Positions 1 through 8,529 are shown, counted from the first letter of the stretch. The stretch: DNA of 49,991 nucleotides from Streptomyces sp. AP-93 (GCF_022808175.1 NZ_JALGBX010000041.1:1-49991); one strand, 5' to 3'. Made by a program: numbers and translations. The notes: a model not told the origin generated them from the letters alone.

Positions 1-58
1 ACCGACACCCAAACCCGTGAATTGGTGCGGAAAACGACTCACGTGGTGCCGGAACAAC

Positions 59-310
59 TCACAACCAGATCACTAGGCGGGCGACGGCTGCCTGGGACAA
101 CCCCGTGTGCTTCCGGAAGAGGCGTACCACGACACCGAAGTCCCACTCGGCTGCCGCAGTTCGTACCACGGGATCGGCCCAGAAGGCAGGGTCCAGACGT
201 CGGATCGGGTCGCGCTGGCAGGGGGCGCAGTGCGTACCAGCGTTGGACCGGCTCAGGACCGTGCCGCACTGCGGGCATCGTCGTCTGTCGGGGCTCCCCA
301 TGACCGGCAT
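59..310 (-). pseudogene. Truncated XRE-type helix-turn-helix regulator (N-terminal part only)
   Basis: The 83-codon frame opens with a short zinc-ribbon-like segment (CPQCG about 16 residues before CAPC) followed by the first helices of an XRE-type HTH (TGLSQAAVARL). This head is common on streptomycete XRE regulators that normally continue for several hundred residues. Here the frame stops straight after the first HTH helices, and none of the three reverse frames in the remaining 58 bases resumes an HTH. I infer a rearrangement or deletion rather than a point frameshift. The start is ATG at 310 or in-frame ATG at 301. It is divergent from the cluster at 460, so it may once have regulated it. 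Confidence 0.5.
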
Positions 311-459
311 TCTCCCGCTCAACACGACGTCATGTGACGAGACTTCCGCGATCACGCATAAACGCTCATCACCCGGCGCCGATGTCCCTGGGATCGTGAA
401 CCGTACCCAGTCGTGAGGCCCTGCTGTCGGCCTCTCGTACGACGAAGGAGACGCCCCCA

Positions 460-1212
460 GTGACACCACAGGCTGTTTCACCACCCCTAGCGGGAACACC
501 CCCGCTATCCCTGGCCTGGCAGACCCTGGCCGACGGACTGATGACCCAGCGGCTGTACCTGCACCTCGACGAGTGGCGCTCGGGCGTCGCCGCGGGTGGC
601 CGGCTCGCCGACATCGAGGACATCGGTCCCGCGCACCTGGCCGGCCGTCCCGGTCTGCAGCCCTCCACCGAGGCACGGGAGCTGCTGAGCTCCAGTGGCC
701 TGGGCTACTGGTACGACCTTCCACGGCAGCACGGCGCCGAGTGCACCGGGCCCGGGAGCCCCCTTCAGGCGGAGGCGCACCGCACGGCCTGGCGTATCTC
801 CGCTGAGGGCTCTGCCGCACCGTGGCGCGAGGCCGTGGCCGTAGCCTGCGAAGCAGCCGCCTGGTGGGTCGGCTTCTTCGCCGTCATCCGCCACCGCGGG
901 GTCCATCACCTCACCCTTGAGCCGCACCCGAGCCCCCTGCATGCACAGGCCCTGGTGCCGGCTGTGCGCGCCGTCGCGGTGGGCATGGCCACCAGGGTCC
1001 TCGAGGCCGCGCTGCGGACGGCGGAGCCCTCTGATCTCCGGTCCGCCTATTGCCGTGCGATCGAGTTCGGAATCGAGGCTGAGCTGGAGCTTCCCGAGCT
1101 GCTTGACGAGCTTGGCGAGCTCCGGCTCGTGGACCTGGTCTCCACGAGTGCCCGGTGGCGGGGCCGGTTCACGAAGTACACGGGCGGCACCGGAGCGGGG
1201 CAGGTGGAGTAA
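460..1212 (+). CDS. Unrecognised protein, first gene of cluster A
   Basis: 250 residues from a GTG start preceded by AAGGAG with about 9 nt spacing. I do not recognise the family. The protein is Ala/Leu/Glu-rich and probably mostly helical, with a Trp-rich stretch near the middle (AAWWVGFFAVI) that could be a buried helix. An acidic leucine-rich segment (ELELPELLDELGELRLVDL) lies near the C-terminus. No signal peptide or catalytic motif is evident. Its TAA overlaps the next ATG by one base, so it is translationally coupled to the kinase-like gene and should belong to the same pathway. It could be a helical scaffold or recognition protein, but that is only a guess. Confidence 0.75.
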   Translation: MTPQAVSPPLAGTPPLSLAWQTLADGLMTQRLYLHLDEWRSGVAAGGRLADIEDIGPAHLAGRPGLQPSTEARELLSSSGLGYWYDLPRQHGAECTGPGSPLQAEAHRTAWRISAEGSAAPWREAVAVACEAAAWWVGFFAVIRHRGVHHLTLEPHPSPLHAQALVPAVRAVAVGMATRVLEAALRTAEPSDLRSAYCRAIEFGIEAELELPELLDELGELRLVDLVSTSARWRGRFTKYTGGTGAGQVE

Positions 1213-1883
1213 TGGGTCACCCCTTCATCGTCATCGAGGGCCTCGACGGCACCGGCAAGACGACCCTCCGCAAGGGCCTGTTCCGCCTCTGGGAGGGCCT
1301 GTACGGCATGACGCCGCTGTGCACCCTCACCACCAACTTCCTCGCGCCGGCGGCCGCGCCGGACATCATCGCGGGCAAGTACCAGCCGACCTCGGCGAAC
1401 AGGGACGCCTATCTCGCCGCCATCGTGGCGGACAAGGGCGCCACCCTGGAGCGGCTCGTACTGCCGCAGCTCGCGGAACGCCCGGTCATCTCGGATCGGT
1501 GGCTCCTCAGTGAGCTCGCGTTCTTCCAGGTCAAGCACGGCATGAAGCCGGCCGAGACCTATCGGCTGCTCGCCCCGTCCGTCGCTCACGCTCCGCACCT
1601 GACCTTCGTACTCGATCTCAGCCCGATCGATTCCCTGCAACGTGCGCACGCCCGCTCAGGGGACGCTGTCCGTGCCGACTGGGATGTGGAAGACGTCCAG
1701 AGCCGGGTCCGCGAGGTCTACACGGCCGTGCTCTCCGACGCCGGCGCCTTCCCGCTGCTCGGGGAAGTGGTGCGCCTCGATGCGGCCCGGCCTCGGGCTG
1801 AGGTCCTTCTCAGCGCCTGGGACGCGCTGCGCGAACGGGGTCTCCTGCCGGTTATCAAGAGAGGTGGGGGCGAAGATGCCTGA
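1212..1883 (+). CDS. Thymidylate-kinase-like P-loop nucleotide kinase
   Basis: 223 residues. A Walker A loop at residues 9-18 (EGLDGTGKTT) has the dTMP-kinase form. A DRW motif followed by SELAFFQ matches the DR(Y/H)..S..AYQ region that contacts the nucleotide base in that family. Length fits dTMP kinase (about 205-220), but the lid region is poorly conserved and housekeeping tmk would not be expected inside this cluster. I infer a kinase acting on a nucleotide or nucleotide-like metabolite. It starts one base inside the upstream stop, and its last 8 bases overlap the next gene, so it is part of a translationally coupled operon. Confidence 0.8.
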   Translation: MGHPFIVIEGLDGTGKTTLRKGLFRLWEGLYGMTPLCTLTTNFLAPAAAPDIIAGKYQPTSANRDAYLAAIVADKGATLERLVLPQLAERPVISDRWLLSELAFFQVKHGMKPAETYRLLAPSVAHAPHLTFVLDLSPIDSLQRAHARSGDAVRADWDVEDVQSRVREVYTAVLSDAGAFPLLGEVVRLDAARPRAEVLLSAWDALRERGLLPVIKRGGGEDA

Positions 1884-2742
1884 GCAATCCGCTGATGCCC
1901 TTCGGCTGGCCATGCGTACCAGGGAGAGGGGTCGCCCTCTTCTCGCCGTCGGCGCGGTCAACGCGATCGCCGCCCGGCTGGCGGCCGAGGGCGGCTTCGA
2001 CGCCCTGTGGGTGAGCGGCCTGGAGGTCTCGGCCGCGGCCGGCCTGCCGGACGCGAACGTTCTGGGTCCCCGCGATCTCGCGGATGTGGTCACGTCTGTC
2101 TCGCGGGTGACCGCGCTTCCGGTGATCGTGGACGTCGACAACGCGGGCGGCGCCGTCACGACCGCGGAACGCACGTCGGCGGACCTGCTGCGGGCGGGTG
2201 CCACGGCGGTATGCGTGGAGGACAGCAGTTATCCGAAGTGCAACAGCTTCTCCGCCCACACCTCCCAGGGTCTCGCCTCGCGCGACCTGCTCTGTCGGCA
2301 GCTGCAGACGATCCGGAAGTCGGTCGGCGACGAGCTCGTTCTGATTGCGCGTACCGAGGCACTGATCGCCGGTGCCGGACTCGAAACCGCGAGGGACCGC
2401 GCTAAGGCGTACGCGGAGGCCGGGGCCGACGCGGTCCTCATTCACTCCAAGGACACCACCGGCCAGGAGGCGTTGGCTGTCGCCCGCGCCTGGGACATCG
2501 ACCTTCCGCTCGTGAGCGTGCCGACGGCCTTCCCTGGCGTCACGGCCCAGGAGCTCGGTGCGGCCGGGTACGGCCTGTGCATCTACGCCAACCAGCTCAG
2601 CCGTGCCGCGCTGGCGGGGATGCGTGGGGCGATCCGCCGCTTCAGCACCGCCGGGACGTTCACGTCGTCCCTCGGGGCTCCGCTGGCGAGCGTCGGGGAT
2701 CTGTTGGCCATAGGGGAGCCGGAGGCTGTGTCATGCCTCTGA
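1876..2742 (+). CDS. PEP mutase / isocitrate lyase superfamily protein
   Basis: 288 residues of the ICL/PEP mutase TIM-barrel superfamily. The loop at residues 115-124 reads EDSSYPKCNS, close to the PEP mutase/phosphonopyruvate hydrolase signature ED-K-xxPK-x-NS and unlike the KKCGH or KRCGH of isocitrate and methylisocitrate lyases. The usual Lys after ED is Ser here. The metal-binding region appears as VDVDNAGG, and WVSGLEVSAAAGLPD is the usual first catalytic loop. The family makes or breaks C-P or C-C bonds next to a carboxylate. No phosphonopyruvate decarboxylase is nearby, so phosphonate synthesis is only a possibility. It overlaps both neighbours by 8-10 nt. Confidence 0.82.
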   Translation: MPEQSADALRLAMRTRERGRPLLAVGAVNAIAARLAAEGGFDALWVSGLEVSAAAGLPDANVLGPRDLADVVTSVSRVTALPVIVDVDNAGGAVTTAERTSADLLRAGATAVCVEDSSYPKCNSFSAHTSQGLASRDLLCRQLQTIRKSVGDELVLIARTEALIAGAGLETARDRAKAYAEAGADAVLIHSKDTTGQEALAVARAWDIDLPLVSVPTAFPGVTAQELGAAGYGLCIYANQLSRAALAGMRGAIRRFSTAGTFTSSLGAPLASVGDLLAIGEPEAVSCL

Positions 2743-3203
2743 CGGCACCACTGCCCCGGATCAGTGTCTCGGTGAAGGCCGCGGTGATCCGGGAAGGGGC
2801 GGTCCTGCTGCTGTCGTACGACGACCACTCGGGGTTCCACTACAACCTTCCCGGCGGCAAGGCGCGAACCGGCGAGCGCTTACGCGAGGCCGTCCGCCGC
2901 AAGGTTGCCGAGGAGACCGGGCTGGACGTCGTCGCCCGCCGTCTCCTGGGCGTCGTCGAGTACGTCCCTTCCTCTTGGAACGGGGAGTTCGGGGACGTGC
3001 AGAAGGTGCAGTTCAACTTCCTGGCCGAGTCTCTCGACCACGCCGAACCGAGGATGTCAGACCCCCCGGACCCGATCCAGGTCGGTTTCGAGTGGCTTCC
3101 GGTGGACCGGCTCCCCGAGGTGTATCTGCTGCCGAGAATCAATCAGCCCTTGCTCAGCGCCCTGCGGGGAGAGCTGGACGACCCCTTCATGGACACATGG
3201 TGA
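2733..3203 (+). CDS. Nudix hydrolase-like protein with altered catalytic box
   Basis: 156 residues. A Nudix box spans residues 42-64, with Gly42, Glu48 and the end RKVAEETGL. The consensus REUxEExGU has Glu where this protein has Lys57. In MutT-type enzymes that Glu is a metal/base residue, so ordinary pyrophosphohydrolase activity may be weakened or the fold may serve binding. The last two Glu (60 and 61) remain. The ATG at 2733 lies inside the end of the PEP mutase-like gene (10 nt overlap). In context it would hydrolyse or bind a nucleoside-diphosphate-linked intermediate made by the neighbouring kinase or nucleotidyltransferase. That role is inference. Confidence 0.82.
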   Translation: MPLTAPLPRISVSVKAAVIREGAVLLLSYDDHSGFHYNLPGGKARTGERLREAVRRKVAEETGLDVVARRLLGVVEYVPSSWNGEFGDVQKVQFNFLAESLDHAEPRMSDPPDPIQVGFEWLPVDRLPEVYLLPRINQPLLSALRGELDDPFMDTW

Positions 3204-3868
3204 TCATCGTGGATTCCCGTCTCCAGAAACTGCGCGACTGGCTGCTGCGCCAGCATTCCGGCACGGTCTGCGCGGACCGGCTCCGCGTGATCGCGGCGGA
3301 ACTGGTCAGGATCACCGAGCAGAAGGTGCCCGGCGCTGTCGTGGAACTTGGCACCTACCGCGGAGCCACGGCTTTGTGGATGAGGGCGGTCCTCGACTCG
3401 CTCGGTGGCCATGACCGAACGATCTACGTCTACGACTCCTTCCAGGGGCTGCCGTCACCGGGCGTGGAGGACTCCGAGCACCTTGCGGAAGGCGAGCTTC
3501 TCTCCTCACCGGCCGAGGTCCATTCGCTCCACACGTCATGGGGAGCCCGACCCCCGGTGATCCACCCCGGCTCGTTCTACGAGTCCCTCCCGAGATCGCT
3601 TCCGGACGAGGTCGCCTTCGCCTACCTGGACGGTGACTTCTACGCCTCTACCCTCACCGGCCTGGAGAACTGCGTCCCCCGGCTCGTAACCGGCGGCGTG
3701 CTCATGGTGGACGACTACGCGGACACGGAGGTCAATCCGCGGGCGTGGGACGGCCTTCCTGGCGTGAAGCGGGCCTGCGACGCCTACTTCGGTGTCCCCT
3801 CCCCCATGACCGTGATAGTCGGTGAAGGTGATCTCGCCTTCGGCCGGTACGAGAGGAAGACGGCATGA
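3197..3868 (+). CDS. TylF/MycF/NovP-type SAM-dependent O-methyltransferase
   Basis: 223 residues. It shows the Rossmann SAM motif VELGTYRGATAL, then YDSFQGLP, the LDGDFYAST motif and MVDDY. This order is characteristic of the TylF family, Mg-dependent enzymes that methylate sugar or aromatic hydroxyls in antibiotic pathways. Start ATG 3197 overlaps the Nudix stop by 7 nt; GTG at 3200 is an alternative. Length agrees with the family (about 240), although this copy is a little short at the N-terminus. Within the operon it probably methylates a hydroxyl of the small-molecule intermediate; the substrate cannot be inferred. Confidence 0.87.
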   Translation: MVIIVDSRLQKLRDWLLRQHSGTVCADRLRVIAAELVRITEQKVPGAVVELGTYRGATALWMRAVLDSLGGHDRTIYVYDSFQGLPSPGVEDSEHLAEGELLSSPAEVHSLHTSWGARPPVIHPGSFYESLPRSLPDEVAFAYLDGDFYASTLTGLENCVPRLVTGGVLMVDDYADTEVNPRAWDGLPGVKRACDAYFGVPSPMTVIVGEGDLAFGRYERKTA

Positions 3869-4797
3869 CGGCCGGTGTGCTGGTCCTCGGCGGGGCCATG
3901 GATGCCGCGAGCCTACGCACAGCCGTCAGCGAAGTCGGCCTGTTGGAGGCCGAGGAGGTGCCTTCCGCCTGTGCCTCGGATTCCGTCTCGATCCTGATCC
4001 TGCGCTCCGGAGTACGGCTCGGTGAATCCGAGCTGCGGCGGCTGCCCCGACTGCGGCACGTCGTGCGGTGTGGCTCCGGTACGGACCATATCGATCTCGA
4101 GGCACTGGCCCGCCGTGGTATCGGGCTGCACCGCAACGCCTCCGCCAGCGCGCCGGCCGTCGCTGAGTGGGCCCTCGCAGCCGCCTTGGCGCTGACCCGT
4201 CGCATGCCGCTGGGGCACAACGCTCTCCTGGCCGGCGTGCACGACAAGCACGCCTGCATGTCCGTACCGCTGGCCGACATGACCATCGGCATCTGGGGTG
4301 CCGGGCCCGTCGGGCTCGCCGTCGGCCGCGCCCTGGCGCCCCATGCCAGCAGCGTCTCGTACTCCTGGTGGCCGTCGAACCCGCTCGACGTGACGGAGCT
4401 GTCCGCCGAGGCGCTGATGGAACGGGCGGCGATCCACGTGGTCGCCCTCCCCCTGCGCGCCAGCACCAGGGAGTTCATCGGCCTGAAGTTCCTTCGTCGT
4501 ACGGAGAACATCCGCCCGCACGTGATCTGCGTGGGCCGGGTTGAAACTCTGGATCTCCCGGCCTGCATGGCTGCTCTCGCCGAGGGGCGCCTTTCCGGAC
4601 TCGCTGTCGACGCGATCGAGCGCGAGCACGTGGACGAGCTCCAGGGCATCACAGAGCCCATGAACCTGCTCGTCTCCCCCCATATCGGAGCACAACGATC
4701 TGACGTCCGGGCCGGGCTGGACTCCTGGGCGGTGGAGCTCGTGCGCCGCCTCGTCACCGACGAACAGCCGGCCTTCCCCGAAGGAGGGACGGGATGA
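3865..4797 (+). CDS. D-isomer-specific 2-hydroxyacid dehydrogenase-like oxidoreductase
   Basis: 310 residues. The NAD-binding fingerprint GIWGAGPVGLAVGR is central, and the catalytic His sits in SPHIGAQ near the C-terminus, as in the SerA/PdxB fold. The usual catalytic-Arg region (NxARG) is CVGRVE, and the Glu region reads VDAIEREH, so the triad positions appear occupied but the surrounding sequence is divergent. The family reduces 2-keto acids or oxidises D-2-hydroxyacids with NAD(P). The gene follows a PEP-mutase-like enzyme that could yield or use a 2-keto acid, so the two may act in sequence (inference). ATG overlaps the methyltransferase stop by 4 nt. Confidence 0.82.
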   Translation: MTAGVLVLGGAMDAASLRTAVSEVGLLEAEEVPSACASDSVSILILRSGVRLGESELRRLPRLRHVVRCGSGTDHIDLEALARRGIGLHRNASASAPAVAEWALAAALALTRRMPLGHNALLAGVHDKHACMSVPLADMTIGIWGAGPVGLAVGRALAPHASSVSYSWWPSNPLDVTELSAEALMERAAIHVVALPLRASTREFIGLKFLRRTENIRPHVICVGRVETLDLPACMAALAEGRLSGLAVDAIEREHVDELQGITEPMNLLVSPHIGAQRSDVRAGLDSWAVELVRRLVTDEQPAFPEGGTG

Positions 4798-5669
4798 GCC
4801 TGTCGGTCCATCGACGCCAGAAGATCGCTGAAGACGTCGCGGAGTCCCTCCTGGAGGCCGGGCAGGCCGAGGAGGTGTGGCTGGAGGGCGCTCTGGCATG
4901 CGGTCTCGCCCACGCGACCAGCGATGTGGATCTCCGGGTCATCGTGAGCGGCGCGTCCGAGCGCTGGGAGTCGAAGATCGTCGACGGTGTGCGGGTCGAC
5001 TTCCAGGCTTCGTCTCGCAATGAGGTGGAGCGCCTCAGGGCGCTGCTAACAGCCTTCGACGTACGCCGCGATCACCTCGACACCTTCCGTCGCGTGCGGG
5101 GAGCGAGAGGCGAACTGCTGCGTCTGCGCACCGCCTTGGCCTACGACGGTGGCGCGTGGCACCCCGTCCTGACCGAGGATGAGTGCGCCGGCTACCGGCG
5201 CTGGGCCCTGGCCGACCAGGCGGAAGTCGCCGCAAGCCTCGCGGAGGACTTGGTCGGTCTGCTGCTCGACCGGCTGACCGCGCCGATCCAGGTGACCGTC
5301 CAGAAGTTCGAGCTTTGCCTGCTCGCACTGCACTGCGCCGCGTCCGGCCAGCCGGTGCTCGGTGATAAGTGGCTCCCGCTGGTCGCAACACTCTCCGAGA
5401 CCTCGCTGCCTTCTCCCGCGCTCGCACCCAGCACCCGGGACTGGGCCTGGTTCCGTCCTGCCCAGCGGATTCTCACCGAGGCGCTCCTCTCCTGCTGGCC
5501 CGTCCACTGCGCACCCGGCACGCCGCCGGACCTGGGCGATCCGTTCGCCGGCTGGCTTCCCCAGCGCTACGCCGACGGCTGGTTTCTGCGCCGTGGTGAC
5601 GTCCACGTGCCCGTGACGGAACCCGCGCTGCTCGGCTGGTGCGCCGCCATCGACGCCGCCGACTCCTGA
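4794..5669 (+). CDS. Nucleotidyltransferase-fold protein
   Basis: 291 residues. The N-terminal part has the pol-beta nucleotidyltransferase pattern: EGALACGLAHATSDVDLRVI, where G-x(n)-SDVDL supplies two metal-binding Asp, followed by a third Asp in VDGVRVDFQAS. The C-terminal two-thirds is helical, as in aminoglycoside or LinB-like adenylyltransferases, but I cannot assign a substrate. ATGA overlap with the preceding dehydrogenase indicates coupling. A 37-nt gap with a GGAGG site separates it from the radical SAM gene. It may activate a small acid or hydroxyl group as a nucleotidyl ester, or modify the peptide; both are inferences. Confidence 0.75.
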   Translation: MSLSVHRRQKIAEDVAESLLEAGQAEEVWLEGALACGLAHATSDVDLRVIVSGASERWESKIVDGVRVDFQASSRNEVERLRALLTAFDVRRDHLDTFRRVRGARGELLRLRTALAYDGGAWHPVLTEDECAGYRRWALADQAEVAASLAEDLVGLLLDRLTAPIQVTVQKFELCLLALHCAASGQPVLGDKWLPLVATLSETSLPSPALAPSTRDWAWFRPAQRILTEALLSCWPVHCAPGTPPDLGDPFAGWLPQRYADGWFLRRGDVHVPVTEPALLGWCAAIDAADS

Positions 5670-5706
5670 CCGTCCCCATCCCTCATCGTGCCCTTGGAGG
5701 CTTGCG

Positions 5707-7575
5707 ATGCACGCCCGCACGATCGAATCGCTGTACGCATCGCTGCCCGAGACCGGGATGGACACCGCCGTGTCCGTGATCCTGAAGCTCCGGGGCGAGA
5801 CGTGCGACATCGACTGCCTGTACTGCTTCGAAAAGCGCAAGGAAGCACCGGGCGGCGCCCGGATCAGCGCCGACCAGGTGGACCGGCTGGCCAAACTGTT
5901 CGGAGCCCGCCCAGTCTGCGTCGAGCTGCACGGCGGCGAACCGCTGACCGTCGGCCGGGAACGCATGGCTGAGATCCTGGACGCGCTGGCCGCCCAGCCC
6001 AACGTCAAGCAGGTTTCGCTCCAGACGAACGGCGCCCTGCTGGACGAAGGCTGGCTCGACTTGTTCGAGGCGCACTATCCCGACATCCGGTTCGGTATCT
6101 CCCTGGACGGCGATGCTCTGGGGAACTCCTGGCGGGTCGACTACGAGGGCCGTCCCACCTACCCGCAGGTCGCCAAGGCGCTGACCCTGCTCGGCAGGCG
6201 GGGCCTACGGGCGGGGGTGATCAGTGCCGTCACCCCGAACGTACTCGGGCGAGCGGACGAGGTCATCGATCACCTGGCCTCGTTCGACGCGGTCACCACG
6301 GTCAGTCTGGTGCCCTGCTTCGACGCCGCTGTCACCCGCTCCACCATGGCGGCGGGACGAAGGACGACACCCAGCAGGCAGCTGCAGAACGCTGCCATCG
6401 GCCCGGCCGGACCGGCGTGGGCGGTCACGCCACTGCAGTACGCGGACTTCGTCCTCGAAGCCACAGCCCACTGGGCCACTTCGGGAGCCTTCCGCCGGTT
6501 CAAGCTCGAACCGGTCGTCTCAACCATTCGCCGGCTCAAGGGAGGCCAGACGGCGTCCTGCCACTTCTCCGACCTGAAATGCGACCACGTCTTCACGGCC
6601 TACCCGGACGGCCGGCTCGGCACCTGCGACGAACTGCCCTGGCCTGAGGCGAAGCTGGCCCAGCTCGCGGACATCGGCTCCGAGGCCGAGGTCGCAGCAG
6701 CGCAGGCTCGCCTTCCTCTCCTCCAGGAGTCTCGGTCCCTCGTCGCGAAGTGCGTGAGCTGCACGTACCGCACGACGTGTGGGGCCGGCTGTCTCGCGGT
6801 CCGTCGGCGCTTCGCTCAGGCTGATGCGGACGACGAGTACTGCGCGCACCGCATGCGCCTGATCGACGGCGTCGCGGCCCTGCTCGCCCAACCCGACCAC
6901 CCAGAAGGCGTTCTCTGCCGACACTGGCGCTGGCGCCCGCGGCACCCGAACGCGATGCACCACGTGTCTGCCTTCCTCACCCGCTGGGACGACCCGGTCG
7001 CCCCGCGTACGCCCGCACGCCTGAGCACCAGCCCGTACGGCAACATCAACACCGTCGGCTTGCCAGGAATCCACGAGGCCGACGACCTCGATCCCAATCA
7101 CCCCCAGTGGCAGGAAGGCATCGAGCCCCGGGTCCGTCCCATCGTCGAAGCCCTCACCAGCGGCTGGGGCGCAATCACCTACGACAGCTGCGGCGGCCAC
7201 TCCTACACCGGACTGCCGGACGCCGAGCCCCGCCTCCTGAATGTCGGCCTCCTGCCCCGCGACAGGGAGGAGTACGCGGAACTCGCGTCCAGGCTCTGCC
7301 GCATCACGGCGCGAGCGACAGCCGTCCTCCCCGGCTCCTCAGTACTCGAACTCCACCGCGGCCACCTCACCTGCCAGACCACAGGGACCACATACTCCGT
7401 CCTCGACCTGCAGCTCGCGCCCGCCCCAGGAAGCAATCACCACCAGTACTACCTGGAACTCGACGAGGCGGCCAGCCGCCTCGGTGACGTGCTGACAGCA
7501 CCTGGACCCGGCAGCGCCGAGGTCAGGTGCGCGTGCGCTGGAACGAGCATGCCCGAAGGGATGGCCAGACCTTGA
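5707..7575 (+). CDS. Radical SAM/SPASM peptide-modifying enzyme with extra C-terminal domain
   Basis: 622 residues. The 4Fe-4S SAM-binding cysteines are C33, C37 and C40 (CDIDCLYC). A GGEP motif follows (LHGGEPLT). A SPASM-type auxiliary-cluster pattern starts at C349 (CVSCTYRTTCGAGC: C349, C352, C358, C362) and ends with YCAHR. Earlier Cys at about 285, 292 and 305 may bind the first auxiliary cluster. Radical SAM/SPASM proteins usually form C-C, C-O or C-S links on ribosomal peptides. The protein is about 200 residues longer than FxsB-like enzymes. The extension contains YDSCGGHSYTG and resembles nothing I know. A strong GGAGG lies before the ATG. The gene leads the peptide-modification half of the operon. 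Confidence 0.88.
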   Translation: MHARTIESLYASLPETGMDTAVSVILKLRGETCDIDCLYCFEKRKEAPGGARISADQVDRLAKLFGARPVCVELHGGEPLTVGRERMAEILDALAAQPNVKQVSLQTNGALLDEGWLDLFEAHYPDIRFGISLDGDALGNSWRVDYEGRPTYPQVAKALTLLGRRGLRAGVISAVTPNVLGRADEVIDHLASFDAVTTVSLVPCFDAAVTRSTMAAGRRTTPSRQLQNAAIGPAGPAWAVTPLQYADFVLEATAHWATSGAFRRFKLEPVVSTIRRLKGGQTASCHFSDLKCDHVFTAYPDGRLGTCDELPWPEAKLAQLADIGSEAEVAAAQARLPLLQESRSLVAKCVSCTYRTTCGAGCLAVRRRFAQADADDEYCAHRMRLIDGVAALLAQPDHPEGVLCRHWRWRPRHPNAMHHVSAFLTRWDDPVAPRTPARLSTSPYGNINTVGLPGIHEADDLDPNHPQWQEGIEPRVRPIVEALTSGWGAITYDSCGGHSYTGLPDAEPRLLNVGLLPRDREEYAELASRLCRITARATAVLPGSSVLELHRGHLTCQTTGTTYSVLDLQLAPAPGSNHHQYYLELDEAASRLGDVLTAPGPGSAEVRCACAGTSMPEGMARP

Positions 7576-8288
7576 TCCACATCGCCGAGACGCTTGGAGT
7601 CCACAGCTTCGAGGGTTTCCTCACCCCAGCCGCTATGAACGATCTGCTACAGATCATGGACCGAACCCTCGCGGACCGCGGCCGGCAGCACTTCGACGCC
7701 GAACGCCGCTCATCTATCCACGAAATCCCCGGTCACACTGCGGCCGAAGCCCAGGCCGTGTACGAACCGGCCGGCCGCGTCGAAGTGACCAGCATCCCGG
7801 GCGAAGCCGCCGCCCTGCTGGACCATGGGCTCGCCGCGGTGTTCCCGCGTATCCGCCAGGCGCTGCCCTCGGTCAGCGGGCACCGCCCGTGGATGTATCT
7901 CGAGTACGGCCCCGGCCAGCACATCACCCCGCACGCGGACGGCATCGCCCCCGACCCGCACACCCGGCCCCGGCAGATCGCCGCCGCCACGGTCACCCTC
8001 GACACGCCGCACGCCGGAGGCGCCTTCTACGTCGAGACCACCGGGAGCACGGCCCTGTGGTCCTCGACCGCGCCGACACCTGCCACGGGATACCAGTCGT
8101 CCATGCGCTTCATCCACGACGGCGCCGACAACTCCTCCCCGTGGTTTCGCATTATGCCCCGCACACGCTGGACGGCCAACCCCGCTCCGGGAACCCTCAC
8201 CGCCTTCGGAAGCCAGCTCATTCACGGCACCGAACCCGTCGAGACCGGCCGCATCCGCAAGTTCCTGACGCTACTGGTCTCGGAGTGA
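7572..8288 (+). CDS. 2-oxoglutarate/Fe(II)-dependent oxygenase
   Basis: About 239 residues of the double-stranded beta-helix oxygenase fold. The first metal ligands are in YGPGQHITPHADG (HxD), the distal His is in LIHGTEPV, and the 2OG-binding Arg follows in GRIRKFL. These dioxygenases hydroxylate or desaturate C-H bonds. I prefer TTG 7572, because it overlaps the radical SAM stop in the usual way and GAAGGG lies upstream. GTG 7527 would add 15 residues and a 49-nt overlap. It lies immediately upstream of the small peptide gene, so either the peptide or a metabolite could be the substrate. Confidence 0.82.
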   Translation: MIHIAETLGVHSFEGFLTPAAMNDLLQIMDRTLADRGRQHFDAERRSSIHEIPGHTAAEAQAVYEPAGRVEVTSIPGEAAALLDHGLAAVFPRIRQALPSVSGHRPWMYLEYGPGQHITPHADGIAPDPHTRPRQIAAATVTLDTPHAGGAFYVETTGSTALWSSTAPTPATGYQSSMRFIHDGADNSSPWFRIMPRTRWTANPAPGTLTAFGSQLIHGTEPVETGRIRKFLTLLVSE

Positions 8289-8372
8289 GCCGGTGCTCCC
8301 GGCGATCAGGGCGCCACCCCGCTCTGCGCAACCAGCAGCCCCAGCAAACCCATGACGTCGAAGGAGCAGCAC

Positions 8373-8522
8373 GTGACCGAACGGCAGAACTTCGCGGAGT
8401 TTCTCGCCTCTGTGGAGGCCGTCCGCGAGGACGACCCGATCCGCATGACCGCCCACACGTCCAACGCGGCCACCGAGGACTGGCCCCCGACCGCGGCCAC
8501 CGAGCCCGAGCAGCAGTCCTGA
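8373..8522 (+). CDS. Candidate RiPP precursor peptide (49 residues)
   Basis: A GTG start at 8373 with AAGGAG 6 nt upstream opens a 49-residue acidic peptide. Residues 1-24 (starting MTERQNFAEFLASVEAVRED) look like a helical leader with hydrophobic Phe/Leu/Val spacing. The rest is rich in Thr, Ala, Asn, Glu and Pro and holds one Trp in EDWPPTAATEP. There is no Cys and no Tyr. Position between an oxygenase and an HExxH gene, a strong ribosome site and an intervening hairpin are typical of a RiPP precursor followed by an attenuator. The leader/core boundary is not clear, and I cannot assign it to a named precursor family. Confidence 0.7.
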   Translation: MTERQNFAEFLASVEAVREDDPIRMTAHTSNAATEDWPPTAATEPEQQS

Positions 8523-8529
8523 CCCAGCA

